Shown: in pieces, positions 6,061-12,038 of the stretch
Position numbering within the stretch: the stretch's first letter is position 1
Layout of the letters: each line of letters opens with the position of its first letter
Assembly (NCBI GenBank): GCA_003164415.1
Contig: PLTK01000044.1
Span: forward strand, 945 to 12,982
Direction of reading: 5' to 3'
DNA from: Methanobacterium sp.
GTDB taxonomy: Archaea > Methanobacteriota > Methanobacteria > Methanobacteriales > Methanobacteriaceae
Length of the DNA: 12,038 nucleotides
Program-made: the position numbers and the translations under genes
The notes under the pieces: generated by a model
Seen by the model: only the letters and a program-made list of their open reading frames with translations
The model's database searches: none
Told to the model about the DNA's origin: nothing

Positions 6061-7200
6061 ATGAAACTATCAGCACTAGCAAAAAAGGAAGGCCAAGATA
6101 TCCTTAAAAATAAGATCTATCTTGGAGTGGTTTTTGTTCAAGTATTCATATTACTCGGAACATTTGGTATTGCACTAGCAACCTCCATTGCATCTGATCC
6201 TGCACTACTAGATCAGTATGGAGCAACATCTGCCCTTAAAGTAGGTGTACCTGATAGTATACAAGGATCCCAGCTAGAGTCTGATCTTCAAAAACAGAAT
6301 CTAAATTTAACATATTACAAAAATATCAGCGATGCACAACAATCCATTGGAACAACTCTTGTTGCTGTGGTGGGATTCAATTCTACAACTGGACAGAATA
6401 TAACTGTTAAAACTGATACATCAAACGTTTTTTATCCGGTAGTTTCATCTAAAATAAATAACGCTGTTAATGAGTATCAAACCCAGAAAAAACTAGCATC
6501 TTCAGGTTTAAGCAATACAGAAATACAGAGAATTATTAACCCCATAAATCTTCAAGTGGTTAACCTTAACGAGAATCATCCGGCTAATATAGCCCTTGAT
6601 AGTTCATATTTCGTTGAAATAATGTATGGGTTTATAGTTCCATTTATTTTGCTTCTACCCTTCTTCTTGGCAAGCAACATTGTTACCGACAGTATTGTTG
6701 GTGAAAGAGAACGAAAAACATTTGAAGTTCTTTTAATGACTCCAATATCCAGTTCTATGGTAATGCTCGGTAAAACATTGCCAATATTATTTTTTTCACT
6801 TATTCAAAGTGTTGCCTGGATAATTTTATTAGATCTGCTTAAAGTTCCAATTTACAATCCATTATTTATGTTTATAATGCTATTCTTTATGGGGTTGGGT
6901 TTTATTGGCATTGGAATTCTCTTATCTATGTTTGTTGATAGTACAAAGGAAGCAAACTCAGCCATAACTATTATCTTGGTATTTGCAACCTTCATATTAT
7001 TCATGCCATTGTTCATCAAGACATCATATTTTACTCCTATCTTGAACTATATTCCCACTATAATAATGGTAAAAATAGGTTCAACACCTAATATAGGACC
7101 TGATATTCTTATTTCAGGATTACCAACTATTTTATTATCGATTATGATATTTGGATTCACAGTAAAATATTTCAGACGTGAAAGGGCAATTAGACTGTGA
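6061..7200 (+). CDS. ABC-2 type exporter permease, second subunit
   Basis: This 379-residue membrane protein has the same plan as the first permease. There is one N-terminal membrane segment (about 18-41), an external loop of about 145 residues, and then hydrophobic segments near 188-209, 235-260, 267-291, 300-319 and 348-368. IVGERERKTFEVLLMTPIS at 212-230 is the ABC-2 family motif. The N-terminus MKLSALAKKE aligns with MKFTSITKWE of the first permease, which supports ATG 6061 as the true start. No clear ribosome binding site precedes it. It most likely pairs with the first permease around the shared ATPase. The external loops differ between the two proteins, as expected if each contributes separately to substrate handling. 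The substrate is unknown. Confidence 0.9.
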   Translation: MKLSALAKKEGQDILKNKIYLGVVFVQVFILLGTFGIALATSIASDPALLDQYGATSALKVGVPDSIQGSQLESDLQKQNLNLTYYKNISDAQQSIGTTLVAVVGFNSTTGQNITVKTDTSNVFYPVVSSKINNAVNEYQTQKKLASSGLSNTEIQRIINPINLQVVNLNENHPANIALDSSYFVEIMYGFIVPFILLLPFFLASNIVTDSIVGERERKTFEVLLMTPISSSMVMLGKTLPILFFSLIQSVAWIILLDLLKVPIYNPLFMFIMLFFMGLGFIGIGILLSMFVDSTKEANSAITIILVFATFILFMPLFIKTSYFTPILNYIPTIIMVKIGSTPNIGPDILISGLPTILLSIMIFGFTVKYFRRERAIRL

Positions 7201-7244
7201 ATTACCCAATGTTTTGTATGGGGCTTCCTGTGTGTGCACCATTT

Positions 7245-7283
7245 AATGATGGGATTGTTTGTTGTTGATTATCATCATTTTTT
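7245..7283 (+). terminator. Weak terminator at the end of the ABC operon
   Basis: AATGATG at 7245-7251 and CATCATT at 7273-7279 can pair as a 7-bp stem with a loop of about 21 nt. Six Ts at 7278-7283 overlap and follow it. It lies 45-80 nt after the second permease stop, between convergent genes. The stem is weak, and the T-tract is probably the functional part. Confidence 0.35.
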
Positions 7284-7842
7284 ACAATAAATATATCACT
7301 AAAGTAATTGCTAGGGCTGAGATAATAGGAATAGGAATGTTATCATCTATAGGGCTGTAAGCTTCTGTTATTGCCCCAACCAAAGCCCCAATCAATGCAG
7401 GTAATAAAGGTAATAATGTAAGTACACTTAAAAAACTCACTAAAAAAAATGCTAAGCTGCCTTCAAAACTTTTTAAACCATTAAATGGTAATTTATGCTT
7501 CCCATATCTTGTACCTATTATTGTGGAAGCAGAATCCCCAAGTAAAAGCATTAATATTCCTGCATCTGCAATTACCAAATTGAAGCGGAATATATACAGA
7601 GTTGCTATAATTCCAATAAAAAAATATAAAAATCCCCTTTCATCGTCCCGTCTCTTGCAACTGGTCAGTATTGTAGAAAAAATTGGTATACGATAATATT
7701 TATCCAGTATAAAAACCATTTCGGATAACACGAATATTATTATACAGAAGAGTATCAATACTTGTGGGTTTAAGAATATTCCAAGCACCAGTATGAAAAT
7801 CCCTGATGCATGAATAATCTGCCGCAGTATTTCCCTATCCAT
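7282..7842 (-). CDS. SEC59/DGK1/VTE5-like CTP-dependent lipid or polyprenol kinase
   Basis: This is a small polytopic membrane protein of 186 residues. It shows the motifs of the dolichol kinase/diacylglycerol kinase 1/phytol kinase superfamily: an N-terminal RQIIHASG at 7-14 with the conserved Arg and His, GDSAST at 102-107, GTRYGKHKLP at 110-119, KSFEGSLAFF at 124-133, Glu160, and DDNIPIPI at 166-173. Known members phosphorylate polyprenols, diacylglycerol or phytol with CTP. In an archaeon the likely substrates are a polyprenol or dolichol carrier, or a geranylgeranyl- or archaeol-type lipid; which one is inference. The start is 4 nt after the purL stop, so translation is probably coupled to purL. 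The upstream ribosome binding site is weak. Confidence 0.8.
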   Translation of the reverse strand: MDREILRQIIHASGIFILVLGIFLNPQVLILFCIIIFVLSEMVFILDKYYRIPIFSTILTSCKRRDDERGFLYFFIGIIATLYIFRFNLVIADAGILMLLLGDSASTIIGTRYGKHKLPFNGLKSFEGSLAFFLVSFLSVLTLLPLLPALIGALVGAITEAYSPIDDNIPIPIISALAITLVIYLL

Positions 7843-7846
7843 AACA

Positions 7847-10000
7847 TCAAGCCATGAATTTTTCTATTATTCCGGTATAAGAATTTTTAAGTTCTTCAAC
7901 AGCTACAGTAAATTGATCTTTTATTACAAGAGAATCTCCTCTAACTTCTCCTATAACTGCAGATGGTACAACTATTTTTGAAAGAACTTCTTCAACTGAA
8001 TCCTTTTTAACAGTAATTAAATAACGGCCATGTGATTCTGAGAATAGTGTGGTAGATAAATTTAGATCACCCACTACTGGAACTTTTGTTATATCTATAA
8101 CAGCACCTAATTTTCCAGAAATTGACATTTCCGATAATGCAATTCCTAAACCGCCTGATGAACAGTCATGTACGGCTGTTATATCTCCATTTTCATCTCC
8201 CCTAATAAGTTCAAGAACAGATTTTCCTGCCATGTATTCAGCATCCATAAATACTTCGGGAGCTTTTCCTTGAACAAGGCCGTAGATGGATCTATGATAC
8301 TCCGAACCATCAAGTTCCGGACGGGTTTCACCAATTATAACAATCATATCTCCATTATTTTTAAATTTTGATGTTCTAATATCCTTTACATCCATTTTAC
8401 CTGCTACTCCAATAACAGGTGATGGATTTACCGTTACTCCTTCTGTTTCATTATAGAAACTAACATTTCCGCTTATAACTGGGGTGTTGAAACGTCTTGC
8501 AATTTCTGACATTCCTTTAACACACTCATTAAACTGCCAAAGAACTTCTGGCTTTTCAGGGTTTCCAAAATTAAGACAATCAGCTATGCATATTGGTTCG
8601 GAACCCATTGATATGACATTTCGCATTGCTTCCGCAACCGAACCAGCACCACCATTATAGGGATCTAGTTTGGTATGTATGCTGTTGCAGTCAGAAGTGA
8701 TAGCAAACGCCGTATTTTTATCAACCCGAATTACAGCTGCATCATCACCAGGTTTTACTATAGTACCAATTTGTACTTCATGATCGTACTGTCTATAGAC
8801 CCATTCTTTACTTGCGATGTTCTCGGAAGATAATAATTTAAGTAAAGCGTCCCTTGGATCAATATCTTCAACTGTAACATATTCTTCATCCACTACTGGT
8901 TTTTTAAGTTCTCTTTTTGCCACAGGTGGATCTGCAAGTAACTCAGAGGGAACATCTGCAAGAATTTCCCCTTTTAATGTTGTAACAAACTGGTCACCCT
9001 CAATCACTTCTCCTACTACAGCAGCAGGAATCTCATATTTTTTAAATACATCCATTAATTCTTCCACATCTTCTGAATGAACAACAAAAACCATTCTCTC
9101 TTGAGATTCAGACAACATTATTTCATAGGGAGTCATGCCATCTTCACGTAAAGGTATTTGGGTTATTTCAACCCTTGCTCCGTTACCACATTTTGCAGCA
9201 AGTTCTGAAATACAGCATGTGATGCCACCACCACCAAGATCCTTAAGACCGTGTACATCAACTTTTTTAAGAGCTTCGAATGTTGCTTCCATTACTTGTT
9301 TCTTGGTAAATGGATCACCTATCTGTACAGCAGGTCTACTTTCTAATTCTGAAGTTGTTGTAAGTTCTTCTGATGCAAATGTAACTCCATGTATTCCATC
9401 TCGTCCGGTTCTACCGCCCATAAGCACAAAGACATCTCCAACATTTGGAGCTATGCCCCTTACAATTGAATCTCTTCGTACAATACCTGCACATAAAACA
9501 TTTACAAGTGGGTTGGATTTGAAGTTATCATCAAATTCAACTTCACCACCCACGGTTGGTATTCCCACCCGATTTCCGTAGTCTGATATTCCTTTAACAA
9601 CATATTCAAATAGATAACGTGATCGTTGGTCTTCAAGATAACCAAAACGTAACGAATCAAGAAGAGCTACTGGCATGGCTCCCATGGATATGATGTCACG
9701 TATGATACCTCCAATTCCTGTTCCGGCCCCTCCATATGGTTCAATTGCCGATGGATGATTATGGCTTTCCATTCCTATTACCAATGCCAATTCATCTGTA
9801 ATTCCAACGATACCTGCATCGTCTCCAGGTCCAATTATAACATTATCTCCTTCATTAGGGAAAAGTCCTAATATTGGACGGCTGCTTTTATATGAACAGT
9901 GTTCGGAGAACATTATGTCCAGCATTCCATATTCAAGAGAATTGGGTTCTCTTCCAATCTCATCTTTTATATATTCGAGTTCAGTGTCTGTTAAAGTCAT
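7847..10000 (-). CDS. purL: Phosphoribosylformylglycinamidine synthase subunit PurL
   Basis: PurL catalyses the fourth step of purine synthesis, the ATP-dependent conversion of FGAR to FGAM, using ammonia from the separate PurQ subunit with PurS as partner. The 717 residues match the short archaeal/Gram-positive PurL rather than the fused bacterial PurL of about 1300. The tandem AIRS-like halves are visible. The first has [11 protein letters not shown] at 31-41 with the catalytic-region histidine, GPGDDAG at 57-63, ESHNHPSA at 78-85 and EPYGGAGTG at 87-95. DLGGGGI is at 254-260. The second half has KPGDDAA at 416-422, DPYNGGAGS at 446-454 and HDCSSGGLG at 611-619. The ATG start is preceded by GTGAT at 10004-10008. 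Neither purQ nor purS is in the window. The gene lies downstream of ileS and directly upstream of the SEC59-like kinase. Confidence 0.97.
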   Translation of the reverse strand: MTLTDTELEYIKDEIGREPNSLEYGMLDIMFSEHCSYKSSRPILGLFPNEGDNVIIGPGDDAGIVGITDELALVIGMESHNHPSAIEPYGGAGTGIGGIIRDIISMGAMPVALLDSLRFGYLEDQRSRYLFEYVVKGISDYGNRVGIPTVGGEVEFDDNFKSNPLVNVLCAGIVRRDSIVRGIAPNVGDVFVLMGGRTGRDGIHGVTFASEELTTTSELESRPAVQIGDPFTKKQVMEATFEALKKVDVHGLKDLGGGGITCCISELAAKCGNGARVEITQIPLREDGMTPYEIMLSESQERMVFVVHSEDVEELMDVFKKYEIPAAVVGEVIEGDQFVTTLKGEILADVPSELLADPPVAKRELKKPVVDEEYVTVEDIDPRDALLKLLSSENIASKEWVYRQYDHEVQIGTIVKPGDDAAVIRVDKNTAFAITSDCNSIHTKLDPYNGGAGSVAEAMRNVISMGSEPICIADCLNFGNPEKPEVLWQFNECVKGMSEIARRFNTPVISGNVSFYNETEGVTVNPSPVIGVAGKMDVKDIRTSKFKNNGDMIVIIGETRPELDGSEYHRSIYGLVQGKAPEVFMDAEYMAGKSVLELIRGDENGDITAVHDCSSGGLGIALSEMSISGKLGAVIDITKVPVVGDLNLSTTLFSESHGRYLITVKKDSVEEVLSKIVVPSAVIGEVRGDSLVIKDQFTVAVEELKNSYTGIIEKFMA

Positions 10001-10003
10001 TTT

Positions 10004-10008
10004 ATCAC
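10004..10008 (-). promoter_or_regulatory. Ribosome binding site of purL
   Basis: GTGAT on the minus strand lies 3 nt before the purL ATG. It matches the archaeal anti-Shine-Dalgarno and supports the start at 10000. Confidence 0.5.
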
Positions 10009-10050
10009 GTTTGGAAATGGAATTTGTTTAATTTGTATGTTTTCCATAAT

Positions 10051-10062
10051 TTTTATATTATA
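10051..10062 (-). promoter_or_regulatory. TATA-like element upstream of purL
   Basis: TATAATATAAAA on the minus strand is centred about 55 nt upstream of the purL ATG. It would start transcription near 10030 with a leader of about 30 nt that includes the GTGAT site. The ileS-purL gap of 133 bp is long enough for an independent promoter, and no minus-strand T-tract ends the ileS message there. Confidence 0.45.
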
Positions 10063-10133
10063 CTATTCAATGAAAAATTTCAGATATTGGGATTAACCTT
10101 CATAATTTTTTTTTCTAATAAAATTTCTATTTA

Positions 10134-12038
10134 TTATGCCTTAACAATACTAATACTGAGGTTATGGTCTTCTATCTTCCAATCCTTAGTATAATCACCT
10201 TCTTCTGATCCAAAATGGAATTTATCAGCTCTTATTTCGTGTGATATAAAATCAACAAAGTTTTTTATAGTATATCGGAAATTGTCACTACAATCAACAA
10301 AAACTTCTATGTTGGCTTCAACATCCAGATCTAAATCTTTCCGCATATCTTGAACCCTTCTTATAAGTTCACGTGCCATGGCTTCAGAAAGTATCTCTGG
10401 AGTTAGTGTTGTGTCAATGAAAACATTTCCACCTACAAAATCACTGCTTCCAACATTTTCTGGAAGTTCAGTTTCGAACACAATATCTTGAGGCTCAAGG
10501 GTAATTGTTTTCTCTTCCAGCTCCACAACGTAAACTCCATCTGATTCTAATTTTTCTAAAATCCTAGCACCATCACCTTCCGCCAGTTTAGATGCTACTA
10601 TAGGCACATCTTGCCTTAGTTTAGGGCCAAGTGTTTTCATGTTCGGTAGAGCAGTTATTGTTACATCCTCAAATTTATCAGATGAAACAACATCTTTAGT
10701 GTTTGCTTGTTCCATAATAACATTTCTAAGTGATTGTGCAGCGTTTAAAACTTTTTTATCCTCTGAAACTATTATAATTTCACTGACAGGCCACCTCAAT
10801 TTGTATTTAGCAGCATCACGTGCCCTTGCACATGCTTCTATTATCTCTCGAACAATATCCATATTAGATTCTAGTTCTGTGTCTATTTGTTTTTCATCAA
10901 ATTCCCAGTCAAGCATATGCAAACTCAAAGGATAACTAGTTTCAACAGTTCTAATTAAGTTCTGATACATATCTTCTGTTATATGGGGGGCTATAGGAGC
11001 TAATGTTCTTATTAGTAGTTTAATGGCATTATACAGAGTATAATATGCTCCTAACTTGTCAGGATCGTTCTTTTCATTCCATGTACGTCCTCTTATGAGT
11101 CTGATATACCATCTGCTTAGATCTTCAAGTATGAAGTTGTTTATAGCACGTGTGGCTTTGTGGAAGTACAGCGCTTCTAGAGATTCTGTTACCTCCTTTG
11201 CCATTGAGTTTGCCCTTGAAGTTATCCAAAGATCCTCTTCCCTTAGATGAATATCTTCCAATGTATAATCTGTTGGATCGAATTTGTCAATTGACATGTA
11301 GGTGGTTGAAAATACGTAAACATTCCACAGTATGTTGAACATTTTATTGATATTTTTGAGTTCGTCCCAATTAAATTTCAGATCCTCCCATGGTTTATTC
11401 CCCCATAAAAGATAGAATCTTAGGATGTCTACTCCGTAAAGCTCAATCACCTGTTCTGGTTCTACAACATTTCCAAGTGATTTGCTCATCTTCTTCCCCT
11501 CTTCATCAAGGGTGAATCCATGCATCAAAACCTTTTTATATGGTGAACTGTCGTTGGAAATTACTCCACAACCTAATTGTGAATAAAACCATCCACGAGT
11601 CTGATCATGACCCTCTGTTATAAAGTCGTAGGGATACCATTCATCGAAGAGATCCTTTTCTTCAGGATAATGAAGTGCCGCCCATCCTGCAATACCCGAA
11701 TCTATCCATACATCCAGGACATCCGGTGTTCTCTTCATATTTCCACCGCATTTGCATTTGATGGTTATCTCATCCACATGTGGTCTGTGTATAAAATCGC
11801 CTTTAAGTTCCCCTTCTGCTGAAATTGATTTTAATTCTTCAATTGAGCCCACTACTGTTATTTCGTCACAATTTTCACATTCCCAGATTGGTATTGGTAT
11901 ACCCCAATATCTCTGTCTTGAAATTGTCCAGTCCCTAGCATTTTCTACCCAATTTCTAAAACGGTTTTCACCAGCCCATGATGGGACCCACTCTATTTTA
12001 TCGAGTTCGTTTAACATTTTTTGTTTAACATCGGTAAC
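10134..12038 (-). CDS. ileS: Isoleucyl-tRNA synthetase, C-terminal part (partial)
   Basis: This class I synthetase charges tRNA-Ile. The frame is open to the right edge, so the N-terminal portion with the HIGH motif and most of the editing domain is missing; about 634 C-terminal residues are seen. Present are [14 protein letters not shown] (minus strand, about 11890-11930), a probable zinc site formed by CENC and [25 protein letters not shown], and the ATP-binding KMSKS at 11478-11492. The helical anticodon-binding domain follows with [14 protein letters not shown] and [12 protein letters not shown], and then the archaeal/eukaryal-type C-terminal extension. An internal ATG at 12017 is not the start, because coding sequence continues upstream of it. 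It ends 133 bp before purL, on the same strand. Methanogen IleRS is historically the target of pseudomonic acid; no resistance state can be judged from this part. Confidence 0.97.
   Translation of the reverse strand, partial: VTDVKQKMLNELDKIEWVPSWAGENRFRNWVENARDWTISRQRYWGIPIPIWECENCDEITVVGSIEELKSISAEGELKGDFIHRPHVDEITIKCKCGGNMKRTPDVLDVWIDSGIAGWAALHYPEEKDLFDEWYPYDFITEGHDQTRGWFYSQLGCGVISNDSSPYKKVLMHGFTLDEEGKKMSKSLGNVVEPEQVIELYGVDILRFYLLWGNKPWEDLKFNWDELKNINKMFNILWNVYVFSTTYMSIDKFDPTDYTLEDIHLREEDLWITSRANSMAKEVTESLEALYFHKATRAINNFILEDLSRWYIRLIRGRTWNEKNDPDKLGAYYTLYNAIKLLIRTLAPIAPHITEDMYQNLIRTVETSYPLSLHMLDWEFDEKQIDTELESNMDIVREIIEACARARDAAKYKLRWPVSEIIIVSEDKKVLNAAQSLRNVIMEQANTKDVVSSDKFEDVTITALPNMKTLGPKLRQDVPIVASKLAEGDGARILEKLESDGVYVVELEEKTITLEPQDIVFETELPENVGSSDFVGGNVFIDTTLTPEILSEAMARELIRRVQDMRKDLDLDVEANIEVFVDCSDNFRYTIKNFVDFISHEIRADKFHFGSEEGDYTKDWKIEDHNLSISIVKA

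Noticed and set aside
9135..9581. 148-codon plus-strand open frame
   Set aside because: It is antisense to the core of purL and of low complexity (Ser/Pro/Thr rich), as expected for a shadow of purL codons.
10045..10110. CATAATTTTT occurs twice (10045-10054 and 10101-10110) between ileS and purL
   Set aside because: A single 10-bp AT-rich direct repeat is expected by chance in such DNA, and no further copies or spacing pattern are visible.

Overview
The window looks like a piece of a low-GC methanogen chromosome, most likely Methanobacteriales (Methanobacterium-like). The evidence is AT-rich DNA, archaeal TATA-type promoters, Shine-Dalgarno sites of the GGTGA type, a short-form PurL, an archaeal-type IleRS and a SEC59-like polyprenol/lipid kinase. 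The order assignment rests on gene content and remembered family resemblance, not on a search. Nine protein genes are present and two are cut by the window edges. I see no rRNA, tRNA, CRISPR, insertion sequence or phage gene.

Layout. Positions 1-695 (minus) hold the N-terminal half of a flavin disulfide reductase of the NADH oxidase/CoA-disulfide reductase class. Positions 780-2033 (minus) encode a site-2-type membrane metalloprotease with a PDZ domain. Positions 2117-3331 (minus) encode the molybdopterin molybdotransferase MoeA. A divergent, AT-rich intergenic region of about 390 bp follows. Positions 3723-7200 (plus) hold a three-gene ABC-2 exporter set: one ATPase and two permeases that resemble each other. 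A short convergent junction at 7201-7281 separates it from a minus-strand block. That block reads, in transcription order, ileS (C-terminal part, from the right edge), purL and a SEC59/DGK1-like kinase.

How the genes work together. The ATPase and the two permeases probably form one exporter with a heterodimeric membrane part; its substrate cannot be read from the sequence. purL and the kinase are 4 nt apart and almost certainly share a message, but their products belong to purine synthesis and lipid-carrier phosphorylation. ileS and purL are housekeeping genes. moeA and the protease are neighbours in the same direction with a possible promoter between them.

The window is mostly ordinary core genome, and I do not see a convincing new multi-gene system. 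The points most worth a second look are these: a tiny ORF with a good ribosome binding site, in frame with the second permease and closed by an amber codon just before it; the strong ABC promoter, whose position implies a leaderless or very short-leader message; an inverted repeat in the divergent region; and the purL-kinase coupling.
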